In this document: piece by piece, positions 10,907 to 20,961 of the stretch
Layout: each line of letters opens with the position of its first letter
Position numbering within the stretch: the stretch's first letter is position 1
Assembly: GCF_028640845.1 (NCBI RefSeq)
Contig: NC_080542.1
Coordinates: 66,105,064-66,169,063 of the forward strand
Reading direction: 5' to 3'
Source of the DNA: Ahaetulla prasina
Taxonomy: Eukaryota > Chordata > Lepidosauria > Squamata > Colubridae
DNA length: 64,000 nucleotides
Made by a program: the position numbers and the translations under genes
The notes under the pieces: model-generated
Database searches by the model: none
What the model was told of the DNA's origin: nothing
Seen by the model: only the letters and a program-made list of their open reading frames with translations

Positions 10907-12425
10907 AGGGGCTTAGCAAATATAGAACTGGGCAAGAATTCCCAATCAGCTGACACCCAGGTCAGAAAACTAGGCCTATTCATTTTATGTGAATATAGGG
11001 GGAGTTTGTTGCAATTCACTCTCCAGTTCTCTAGTATTATTTGGGAAAACTACAGTATTTCTTGGAGTGACTAACCTAGATTCTCAAAAGAAGCAAGTAC
11101 TTTGAGCATGCACACTGGCTTTGAATGAACTCCATTACTGGAGATTCTGATGGTTGATAGGTCACTGTACAGTGTAATTGGTGCAGAAGAAATCTCTCAC
11201 TGATTCCCTCTCATCATCATTCTAAATAACAATAACAGGCTATTCTTGAAATATAATTGGATATTAAATGAAATATAAATGTGTATAAGTAGTATTTCCA
11301 CCCATAGCAGATTACCTTATTATTTCTGTTTGAGTAACTACGGTAAAATTTTAAGGTTCTTTTTATTGATATACAAGTCATGGCTTACAGAACGGTTCAT
11401 AAACACAAAAAAAGTAACAATGTGTTTGAAAAACAGAATAGTTCCAAATACATTTTATCATCATCATCATCATCATTTTATCTAACACTTCTATTATTGT
11501 TATTTTTCCAAATTCTAGTTATTTGAAGCATAAGACCAGGTGTAATTTGGCAAAACAATGAACAGTAATTTTTAAGATGGCTTTTCCCACTTTTTAATTG
11601 AAGTGAGTCGGTCCAGAAGATTAATGGTTAATCCTGGCTATTTTCTTACTGATTTTTTTGAGAACTCGGATTTCATCATCCTATTTTTTGTTTGTGTGTC
11701 TGCTTTTTACTGTCCTGGAATCAGAGTTCTAGTACTTCGCTAGAAAAAAAACAGTGTTTTTAATCAAAAACTAGTAATATTTAACCTGCTAATCCTTCCA
11801 GAATACACAACAGGGAGATAAAGTTAATGAACTCAACAAATGGAAGCCAGAATGGAGTGGCAGTGATTGGATATGTGCACAAACAAACAGCATATATAAG
11901 ATAAACTCTCGTTCCACTCCATTGTACTTTGGGGTTAAGAATCAGAATCAAAAATGAGGCATTGCAAGCTTTTAATTACATTACTGTTAGGAGATACAAC
12001 ATGATAGCCATGTATTCAATAGAAGTCAGTTCTTCAGAATTAGAACTGTTGCATAACAAAATAATAAATATAGTCCAAAAACAAATGATATATATAATAT
12101 TACAGATACTAATCAAGATGTATAGATTCTATCACATTCTTTCTTATTTCCAAAGCCATTTTTAATTAATGCTTCCTTTTTCCCTTTATGTTCCCCTTCT
12201 TTTGCATAGGCATGGATAGGTGGCAAACCTAGCTAATCTTGGCTGAACTCACAAAACTAGGAAAGCCAGGCCTGGTTAGTAACTGGAACAACTAGGAAAT
12301 TCATGGCTGCAGGCTATTCTGCAAAGTTGAGATAGCCTCTCAGTGCAACTATTGAGATCTTGACTGCCTATATTTATTTGGCAAATTGTGATCAGTACCC
12401 TTCTGTTTTTCCTTTTTCACTTCAC
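10907..12425. other. AT-rich DNA with a short (TCA)n run
   Basis: No gene seen. A (TCA)n run of about six units lies at 11459-11476. Confidence 0.5.
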
Positions 12426-12427
12426 AA

Positions 12428-13010
12428 TTATTTTATTTTATTTATTTATTTTGTCGAATACATATTAAATAATATATATAAGCATGAACTGAATACATAA
12501 AATGAATACAATTAAAGGGACCATTAGGACAGGGACGGTAAGCATGCTGGTGCTCTTATGCACACCCCTTACAGACCTCTTAGGAATGGGGTGAGGTCAA
12601 CAGTAGACAGTCTTAGATTTTGGGGATTTTGGGAAGAGACCACAGAGTCTGGTAGTGCATTCCAGGCATTAACAACTCTGTTACTGAAGTTATATTTTCT
12701 GCAATCGAGATTGAAGCAGTTAATTGGAACATTCACTTTAAGTTTGAATCTATTGTGTGCCGTGTATTGTTGTGGTTGAAGCTGAAGTAGTCATTGACAG
12801 GAAGGACATTGTAGCAAATGTTTTTATGAGCTATGCTCAGGTCATACCAAAGGTGGCGTAGTTCTAAATTTTCTAAACCCAGGATTTCAAGTCTGGTGGA
12901 ATAAGGTATTTTGTTGCGAGCAGAGGAGTAGAGGACTCTTCTTGTGAAATATTTCTGGATGCACTCAATTGTATTAATGTCCGATATGCAGTGTGGGTTA
13001 TAATATAATA
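12428..13010 (-). mobile_element. CR1-like LINE (second family), 3' end, minus strand
   Basis: Closely similar to the insert at 47321-48237. It shares the TTATTTATTTATT tail, the UTR phrase CACACCCCTTACAGACCTCT and the coding block for WNALPDSVVSS. The frame is interrupted by several indels, so it is a dead 5'-truncated copy that breaks off near 13010. Confidence 0.85.
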
Positions 13011-13550
13011 ATGATTAATGGTTAATGCGATTTCATTTTATCAGATTAAACTAAACCATAATTTCTATAATCATGGTTTATTTTAATAAACTAAAATTAG
13101 CTGTTTGCATAATACATTGTTGAAAGGCACGTTTTAGATTCACAGTCACTGGCTTAATACATGCACTAATAATAATCAAACAGACTTCATTTTTGGTCAA
13201 TCCAGTGTGTGAACCAGCCAATTTCAGTTAACCATTTCTATTCCTTTACTACAACGAAAAGTTCCCCGGTAGTTAAAACTGTTTATTCCAAAGAAATAGA
13301 AGTGGGACTCTTTCCACTTCCTATCAAGCCTCATCAACCCCATCAAACTGTAAAGAGAAGAAGTAACTAAAGAGTAATTTTTTTAAAAGAAAAATGGTCA
13401 ATGTAGACAGAAAACTAAGACCACTCTGATTCTCATGTAAGAACTGCACAGTGAAAGCCACTCCATCCCCAAGGAAAGTTGCTCATAGACAGCTTGGCTA
13501 AGACTCAAAGTTTCTATTGCTTTATGAGCTGAGCTAAATAGCCCAAGCAT
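13011..13550. other. AT-rich DNA, nothing recognised
   Basis: No coding or repeat signal between two LINE tails. Confidence 0.45.
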
Positions 13551-13553
13551 GTG

Positions 13554-14028
13554 TGCTAAATTGGTTACCACCTTTAAAGCGCTCCATGGCTTAGGACCGG
13601 GCTATCTACGGGACCGTCTACTGCCGGCTTCTATCTCCCATCGTCCGGTACGCTCCCACAGAGAGGGACTCCTCAGGGTGCCGTCAGCCAAACAGTGTCG
13701 ACTGGCGGCCCCCAGGGGGAGGGCCTTCTCTGTGGGAGCTCCGACCCTGTGGAACGAACTTCCCCTCGGACTTCGATAATTACCTGACCTTAGGACCTTT
13801 CGCAGCGAACTTAAAACTTATTTATTTCGTATGGCTGGACTAGCCTGATTTTTATTTTTATTGGATGGGTTTTTAAAATTTTGTGATTTTACGGGGGAGT
13901 ACGTTTTTTAACATTTTGGGCATTTACATTAGTTTTTTAAGGGATGTTTTTAATTATTGTGTGTATTTATATTTTATCTGCCTGTTCACCGCCCTGAGTC
14001 CTTCGGGAGAAGGGCAGTATACAAATTA
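13554..14028 (+). mobile_element. L2-clade LINE, 3' end
   Basis: Contains KALHGLGPGYLRDRL, SHREGLLRVPSAKQCRLAAP and FSVGAPTLWNELPLGLR, the L2 C-terminus. An in-frame stop (at 13777-13779) sits at the place where related copies read Gln. The UTR has the CCGCCCTGAGTCCTTCGGGA hairpin phrase and leads into a long (ATT)n tail. 5'-truncated, non-functional. Confidence 0.88.
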
Positions 14029-14031
14029 AAA

Positions 14032-14111
<80 letters not shown>
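14029..14111 (+). repeat. (ATT)n array at the L2 tail
   Basis: About 27 uninterrupted ATT units directly after the L2 AAATTAAAATA tail, so the array probably grew from the LINE tail. Confidence 0.92.
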
Positions 14112-14112
<1 letters not shown>

Positions 14113-14920
14113 ATTACTGTGCTCAGACTCACTAAATCATTTCATGGGTTGTATCAGGTCTGTTGCCTCTGTAGGTTCTGCCAAGTGAGGTTGGTGAGCA
14201 AATGGTACCAGAACTAACCAGCAATTTGACCATAGCAACTGTGTAAAACCCTTTGCAATAGGCTATTTTGTCTATTCAGAAACCCAAGTGCCAGTGCAGC
14301 ACTATGTGTCAAGCACAGTTATAAACACAGAGAAAATCTATTAGTCCTATGCCAATTTAAATCAGTCAATGTTAATTGCTGTTAATTGAGCAGTTGGAAA
14401 ATTTTTATGGGTGGCATGGCTGAGGCTGGCAAACTGGGGGATGGGAGGAAACTATGTGTGATGTAAGCTAATGTTTCTATTATAGTTTACATACAAATGT
14501 TCTGAAGTTTTTAAACTGAGAAGTATCTCATTGGGATTCAATCTTAGGACAATACTATTATTTCCTTCTTTGGGTAACTTTATTTTACCCTGGGCTCTCA
14601 TGTCTCATGTGGCTATGTGCACACATGATTAATGCTATTTTCAGAGTCAGGTGAAGTCTTTGTGTCAGTGGTGTTTTCCATATAATAAAATATAACTCAC
14701 ATAAATCATGAATCAGATTGGAACTGTGCTAAAAATGCTTCTTAATAAATCCAGGAAGGAAAAAATGTGATCTATGGCACTGTTGCAACCAACTCTTCAG
14801 TACAAAGTAATGCTATTCAGTCTTATTTTAATTGTATGGAAGCTTTCTGAACTCTTTTGTCAAGAAATCCAGGGAACTATCTTTTCTTATTTTGGTTCCA
14901 GACAAAACAAAAACTAATCT
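14112..14920. other. unique-looking DNA, nothing recognised
   Basis: No coding signal or named repeat. Confidence 0.45.
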
Positions 14921-14924
14921 TCCC

Positions 14925-15645
14925 TTATCGAGGACTAAAATTATCATTGCTAGGAGATGCAGTCATAAAGTAGCACCACATGATCATTGCTTAGCAACAG
15001 CAACCTAGGCAGTTATGGTTCTAGTCATAATCACAAGGTATGCAGGGAGCCCCAGGTAAGGAGTATGAGCAGGCTGCAGGGAACAAGGGAGGCTGTGCAG
15101 GAGTTCGGGAATTGCTGCAGAGCAGTCCGAATACAGGGAGGCCAGAGAAAGACAGTGTGGATCATATACAAATATGTGTGCTAGTGCAGGGATCTCAGTG
15201 AAGGAAGGTGTTGGTGGGTGATGTATGTTCAAGGTCAAGGAGACTGGGGAAAGAGGGCAATGGTGTGTGTGTGTGTGTGTACGTGTGTGTACAAGAAGGT
15301 CCAGGAAAAGAGGGCAATGGTGGTTGTATGAGAGCAAAGGGGAAGGAGGGCACAGTACATACTACCAGAGAAAGGGCAAGGGAAAACTTATTGTAGCCTG
15401 TTGTGACTTTCCCCTCTGGCTTGACTTTGCTGGTTAGGAAGCCAGTTGAAACGATTGGCAGCACTGATAACCTGACTACAAGATTCTGCAATTGACTATA
15501 ATTGCTAGATGGTCACAAAAAACCTGGATTAAGTTCACTTGACTCAAAAGGCATTGCGATGACTAGAATTTTGAAGATAGGTTATTCAATACCATGGTAA
15601 CTTTGAACAGTCATTAAATAAATGATTGTTAATCAAGGATTATCT
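14925..15645. mobile_element. possible long MITE with a (GT)n run inside
   Basis: The ends look like inverted remnants: TTATCGAGGACTAAAATTATC at the left, and a right end with GTAACTTTGAACAGTCATTAA then AATCAAGGATTATCTGT. They resemble the MITE-like block at 43026-43350, which has GTAGTTGTTGACTTAC and CAAAGTTACAACTTCACTG. A (GT)n run occupies about 15262-15290. The boundaries and the assignment are inference. Confidence 0.4.
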
Positions 15646-16058
15646 GTACGCATTAAATAAATTCATGTGACAACAGTTAGAAGGAGGTGTCTCTGTATGA
15701 CGGCAGTGAAAACATTGTGAGTCCATTCAGAGGGAGGATAATGAGATCTAAGACTAGATCTTCAACCACAATATCATCAAGTACATTAACTAAATCAAAG
15801 TTTGGCTTGGGGTTTGGTGTTGTTTTTTTGTTTGTTTGATTTTGATAACCAACTGGTATCACTTAATAATTACAGGAAACATTGGTGGAAGAGCACCAAT
15901 GTAAATTGTTCTCCTGTAGTTTTTTTGTTTGCAGATTTATTCTTTTTAGGATTAGAAAAGACTAAAGATTTATCAAAGAGTGGATTTATCGAATTGTGGA
16001 TACAGACAATCAAAATGATTTAAGTCAAAATATCAAAGATTTGTCAAGTTACAGAAGA
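15646..16058. other. AT-rich DNA, nothing recognised
   Basis: No coding or repeat signal seen between the possible MITE and the CR1 fragment. Confidence 0.4.
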
Positions 16059-16059
16059 T

Positions 16060-16385
16060 AATATCTGTATCTCCAATATTTCAGAGGCTGCCACAAAGAA
16101 GAGGGAGTCAAGCTATTCTCCAAAGCACCTGAGGGCAGGACAAGAAGCAATGGGTGGAAACTAATCAAGGAGAGAAGCAACATAGAACTAAGGAGAAATT
16201 TCCTGACAGTGAGAACAATTAATTAGTGGAACAAGTTGCCTTCAGAAGTGTGAATGCTCCAACACTGGAAATTTTAAAGAAGATGCTGGATAACCATTTG
16301 TCTGAACTGGTGTAGGGTTTCCTGCAGGGGGTTGGACTAGAAGACCTCCAAGGTCTCTTCCAACTCTGTTATTCTGTTATCTGTA
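16060..16385 (+). mobile_element. CR1-clade LINE, 3' end
   Basis: Carries the CR1 C-terminal text in good condition: ISEAATKKRESSYSPKHL, then RSNGWKLIKERSNIELRRNF, then WNKLP and HLSEL. The short UTR ends GACCTCCAAGGTCTCTTCCA and a TTATTCTGTTATCT tail. A one-base loss in the EVVNAP segment shifts the frame. Confidence 0.9.
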
Positions 16386-16399
16386 GCTCAAGATTGAAC

Positions 16400-16660
16400 T
16401 GTGGAGTCCTTGATGTTCTCTGAACGTGCTTGTTTGCTTGCAAATGTTTCAATACCCAACTAGGCAACATCATCAGTGCTAGTGGGATGGGCTTTACTCC
16501 CTGTTTATACAAAGGGCTTGCCATGTCAGTGTTGGTGGAGATATGGTTTTCTTTCTCCTTGGTAGATCCTTGTATAAAAAGGGAGCAGACCTCACAGTTG
16601 ATGATGATGATAGCTATTACTCAGCTGATTGGTCCTGTGAAGTAATGAGGGATAAAACTT
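16400..16660 (-). mobile_element. short repeat with hammerhead-like motif, probable PLE terminal fragment
   Basis: This block and the one at 61550-61710 share an unusual layout: a GTTCTCTGAAC-like start, a TTGCAAATGTTTCAATACC segment, ACATCATCAGTGCTAG, and a CTCCCTGTTTATAC segment. Both contain, on the minus strand, the hammerhead-like core described separately. No ORF is visible. Its link to Penelope-like elements is inferred from the ribozyme-like core, not from coding sequence. Confidence 0.5.
16441..16476 (-). ncRNA. hammerhead-ribozyme-like motif
   Basis: On the minus strand: CTGATGA, one base, GTTGCC, loop TAGTTG, GGTATT, GAAA. Both core boxes match the hammerhead consensus exactly. 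Stem II pairs at five of six positions, counting G-U pairs. The spacing is identical to the motif at 2321-2358, although the stem sequence is different. The bases after GAAA read CATTTG, where the PLE copy reads CGTCG, so cleavage is probably lost. Confidence 0.55.
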
Positions 16661-16732
16661 TATACTTTTTATACAACATATGATGGGACAAAAAAGGGTC
16701 TGCTTACGGCAACTTTTTTATGCAACTAATAA

Positions 16733-17332
16733 TAATTTTGAGGCCTTTGAACTGTGGTGCGGGAGAAGACTCCTGAGAGTCCCTTGGACTGCAAGGCAAT
16801 CAAACCAGGAGTGCTATTCAGCAGGTTCTGACAGGTTCTGGAGAACTGGTAGCAGAAATTTTGAGTAGTTTGGAGAACAGGCAAATACCACCTCTGGCTG
16901 GCCCCAGAGTTGGGTGGGAATGGAGATTTTGCAGTATCCTTCCCCTTCCATGCCCACCAAGCCACATCACACCCAAGCCATGCCCAAAGAACTGGTAGTA
17001 AAAAAAATTGAATTCCACCACTGAATCAAACTGGTCAGTCCTAGAGGAGATCAACCCTTACTGTTCTTTAGAAGGTCAGATCCTGAAGATGAAATTCAAA
17101 TACTTTGGCCACCTAATGAAAAGGAAGGACTCACTGGAGAAGAGCCTAATGAACAATTGAGGGCAAAAGAAGAAGAGGATGACAGAGAATGAGGTTCCTG
17201 GATGGAGTCACTGAAGCTGTCAGTGTGAGCTTAAATGGACTCTGTGGGATGATAGAGGACAGGAAGGCCTGGAGGAATGTTGTCCATGGGGTCGCAATGG
17301 GTCGGACATGACTTCTCGACTAACAACAATAA
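16733..17332 (+). mobile_element. Bov-B (RTE-clade) LINE, 3' end, split by a hAT MITE
   Basis: The left piece (16733-16805) encodes AFELWCGRRLLRVPWTARQS, the Bov-B C-terminal signature. The right piece (17024-17332) continues with KMKFKYFGHLMKRKDSLEK, GDRE-like remains and the nucleotide text CCATGGGGTCGCAATGGGTC and CATGACTTCTCGACTAACAAC, the Bov-B 3' terminus. The two halves join cleanly once the MITE at 16806-17023 and one copy of its 8-bp duplication are set aside. Frameshifts and a stop (TGA at 17157) make it non-functional. Bov-B is abundant in squamates and is known for horizontal transfer into other vertebrates. Confidence 0.9.
16806..17023 (+). mobile_element. hAT-type MITE, 218 bp, perfect 8-bp target duplication
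   Basis: Begins CAGGAGTGCTATTCAGCAGG and ends GAATTCCACCACTG. The reverse complement of the end, CAGTGGTGGAATTC, shows the inverted repeat. The flanks are AATCAAAC at 16798-16805 and AATCAAAC at 17024-17031, an exact 8-bp duplication. The interior shares GTTCTGGAGAAC, GTAGCAGAAAT and GGTGGGAATGGAGATTTTGC with the MITE at 56646-56880, so they are one family. It interrupts the Bov-B reading frame and is therefore younger than that insertion. Confidence 0.92.
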
Positions 17333-17335
17333 TTT

Positions 17336-18327
17336 ATGGCCCTCTGATACATCAGTTGTTGATGAAAGAAAGACAGTGCTGTGTGAATGAGGCAGAAAAT
17401 GGGTTTTGTCAGGACATGTTTGAGCAATGCCTATTAACACGCTGAGTTCTGTTACGTACCCAGCTGTAAACTAGAACAATTTTATAGAAAATAACTGTGC
17501 CATATTTGATCAGTGAGAGCTATCCTTGGCAAATAGCTTAGTTGCAGTATATAGAAGTTATTCCTTAAACATCATAGGAATGAAGAAGGAAATGTACAGT
17601 TTGTATTCTGATAGTTTGTCAAGTACATTCCAGGGAAAGTTAACAACTAAAAATTTAATAATTTCAATTCATATTTCTGGACTTTGTTTATTCTGTTACA
17701 GCTTTGCTCACAAGCTGTTGAAAAAAATGTGTGTATTTTTAAAAAATGTAAAAACTAAGCATACCCTTATTACATTATGTGCTAAAAATTACCTCAACAC
17801 AATTTGGAGTTTGCATTAAATCTGGTTAATTAAACTTCCTGTAGATTATCATGAAAGCTCTCCAGGATGCAGAGGAAATATGCAGCATCCTGAGTCCACT
17901 TCATAATTCCAACAGATTTGACTCTTGCTCATTAATGTGAAAAGCAACTATGAAAAGCAACTATGAAAAGCAAAAACATTAATGTGAAAAGCAACTATGA
18001 AAAGCAACCAGTAACAATAATAATAGAACACAAATTATGTTCAGCAACCCAAAAAGACCTAGGCTTTGGTAAACACTATATAATTGCCAAAACTTCACCC
18101 TCTAAATCTCATAAATGGCTCAAAGCATCTTTTCTGCTTTCCTCATCAGCCACCAGCCTTATCCAGATTTCCCCATCAGCTTTAATTAGGGCCAGCCATC
18201 TCATTCCAGATTTTTGAATTTATTAAATTTAATTAATTTAAATTTACCAAATTTACCAAAACTAAAGCAAGGGAAATGGTACCTTTAAATAGTATACATA
18301 TCTTAAATCTGATTTGCAGATCATATT
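17336..18327. other. AT-rich DNA with a short direct duplication
   Basis: No gene seen. At 17936-18005 a unit containing GTGAAAAGCAACTATGAAAA is repeated, with inner repeats of CAACTATGAAAAG. Confidence 0.5.
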
Positions 18328-18332
18328 GTCAT

Positions 18333-18555
18333 TATTATGTATGATATATGGTGTATAGTTGTCAGCTGAAGTTCTCATTCTGGTCCTTGGTTGGAGCAGT
18401 AAAATACTCTCTCCTAATTGGTTGTTTGGCTGATCAGTTTTATATAAAAGGAGCTGTGTCAGCCAGGGAAGGTGGTTGCCTCACAGGCAGTATTGAATAA
18501 AGAACTGTAGGAAATCACGCAGGCCTTGCCTCCATTCTTCACCCAGAACATAACA
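18333..18555 (+). mobile_element. solo LTR, 223 bp, with 5-bp target duplication
   Basis: The ends TATTATGT and ACATAACA are inverted copies of each other apart from the second base, where the usual TG start has become TA. The flanks are GTCAT at 18328-18332 and GTCAT at 18556-18560. Inside are a TATA box (TTTTATATAAAAGG, near 18440) and a polyadenylation signal AATAAA at 18496-18501, in the order expected for an LTR read on the plus strand. There is no adjacent internal region or second LTR. A 5-bp duplication fits Gypsy-type or some retroviral-type elements. Confidence 0.82.
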
Positions 18556-18729
18556 GTCATAAATTTGTTTTCTCATATTTTATCAAATAATTCACATATA
18601 TATTAAGTTAGAAACAATGGTCCATCAACCAGTTTGTACCACACGCTATGCCATAATGAATTTTGGGCATGTATAAAATATATTTGTAACTGAAAGTTGA
18701 TTAAATACATTTTAATCCATATATAGTTG

Positions 18730-18731
<2 letters not shown>

Positions 18732-18772
<41 letters not shown>
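18732..18772 (+). repeat. (CA)n microsatellite
   Basis: About twenty uninterrupted CA units. Confidence 0.95.
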
Positions 18773-18774
<2 letters not shown>

Positions 18775-18874
18775 TCCCTTAACTGACTTCAAATGTATAC
18801 CTCCTGAAATTACTCAACTTGTAATAAAACTACTTAATTATTAATAAGACATAGCTACAGTTGTTCAGTTTTTA

Positions 18875-19195
18875 CAGATTAGCAGAGTTGAAAGGGACCT
18901 TGTACTGTAGGTCGTCATCTAGTCCAACCCCCCCACCCAAGCAGGAGACCCTACACCATTTCTGACAAATGGCAGTCAGTCTCTTCTTGAAAGCTTCCAG
19001 TGATGAAGTTCCCACAACTTCTGAAAGCAAACTATTCCATTGGTTGATTGTTCACACTGTCAGAAAATTTCTCCTTATGTCTAGGTTGAATCTCTCCTTG
19101 TTCAGTTTCCATCCATTATTCCTTATCTGGCCTTCAGGTGCTTTGGAAAATAGGTTGACCCCTTCCTCTCTGTGACAGCTTCTCAACCTGTACTA
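18875..19195 (-). mobile_element. CR1-clade LINE, 3' end, minus strand
   Basis: The reverse complement reads through the CR1 C-terminus, ending in a decayed HLSEMV-like block. The UTR phrase GTTGGACTAGATGACGACC precedes a short tail. Several substitutions and small indels relative to the copies at 16060 and 63540. Confidence 0.87.
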
Positions 19196-20960
19196 CTGCA
19201 AATTACTTGCTGCTGACGGATATACTTCCAATATGAAGTTATCTGGGAGAGAGATGTAATCCCCATTTCAAGGTTAGCAAACAGCTAACTTGAGGTTTAG
19301 CAGCAATTTAAATAATTTGTCTGTCCATAGCTCTGGACAGAGAAATCCACCCTTTGCTTCCAAAGCTGACATTTTCAATGATTGTTTCAGTGATAAATAG
19401 AACATAATTTGGAAAGTATATTTGATGTTATTAAGTATAAGAATGAATTAAAGATGAATATCTGAATGCATTCAATCTTGCAAAGACAACAGGAATATAA
19501 AAGCAAAAAAAATGGCTAGTATAATCCTTGATTAGAAGACTCAAGTAGACTAAATCAGACATGTTTTTTCCTTATTTGGTAAAAGAACAAGAGTAGCTCA
19601 GCTATTCCATCCCCGTCAAGAAAATGTCAGACAGATCTTGCTGCACAAACATCAACTGAACCCATTTATTATGCTTGTTTCTCCTAAGCTAAACCAAAAA
19701 TATACATTTTTTTCATTCCTGCATTCCTTCTCCTTTCACCCCCAAATGCTCCTAGGGAGGATATGCAAGCCATTCAAAACCTGACACAATGCTCAATTCA
19801 CTATTCTTATTTTTACTATACTACCTTTTGATCTTGTTTAAGCTTTCTTACATTCTAAATATTCACAGAGCCACTCTAGAAGTTGTAGCTCTGTATCAGT
19901 CCCATGCTGATTATTTTCACAAGATGATATTTCTAGCATTCAAATTTAGGTCATGTGCTCACCAAAATGATTTCTCCCACAGTACTTTTCAGGAATCCAA
20001 AACTTTATTTTAAATAAAATAAACAGTACCAGCTCTTTTACCTGCATGTAGCATTAGTTCTTAGAAAACAATTTAGTTGCAGCTCAGTCTTAGAAACAGA
20101 GAACTTAGTTCTCACATCATAAGGCACAAAATTATTTATATAGTTTGAATATTGTAATATTTTTTAGTAGATAGAACACTTAGAGAAGGCAGAAAGTTTA
20201 TTTATTGGCTGTTGACTGAGAAAAATACTATTAGCATGTTTCCTTAAATCTTTTCAAGCAAGCAGCAACAGAAATGTAAGTACTTTTTAATGAAAGCTTG
20301 AATGCTTTTCAATGAAAAGGTTCTAAAAGAATTATCTTAATTGCAAAAAACATATGTGTTGGAGCAATTAAGAATCATATGTGATCATATTCATACCATA
20401 CAATAATACATATTGTTTTTACTGAATTTTCTATTTTGTTTTATTTCATAAAAAATTGGCAGATCGGAAAGCAAGGTGTGACAGTCAGTCTCATTCTCTT
20501 CTCTGAGACTGACTCTTCTGCAAATGTTATCATAAAAAATATCTCTTTGTTTTGCAGAAATGATAAGTTGCAATCTATTGCCTATGAGGAATAATAAATG
20601 CCACACCTAGGGGTGCTGATATGAAAGAGTAAAGATCAATCTTCATATTCATTACTAAATTGCCAGTATGGAACTTTTACTGAGAGAGATTGCAAAGACT
20701 AAAATTGAAGGGAATTGCTAACCTGCGAGGTATCTTGACAATGCTATTATTTCAGATATGAGGGAAAACCAATGATCACTGCTACTTTCAAGGGTTTAGT
20801 ACTTAGCCCAAAAAAATTGTCCAGAAACATCTGGAATATTTGTAGTTAATATTTTGGCACTAGAATTTTTACAAATATGATAAAAAATAAACATTAATTA
20901 TAATACTTTAATTATTACAAAGGCAGTTCTTCTAATTTCCATGAATGCATTTTAAGATTA
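19196..20960. other. 1.8 kb of AT-rich DNA, nothing recognised
   Basis: No coding or repeat signal. The ORFs at 19789-20013 and 20391-20606 lack any family feature. Confidence 0.5.
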
Positions 20961-20961
20961 T

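Noticed and set aside
15005..15491. Minus-strand ORFs rich in His/Thr and Pro/Ser
   Set aside because: They overlap a (GT)n run and purine-rich text, so composition explains them.
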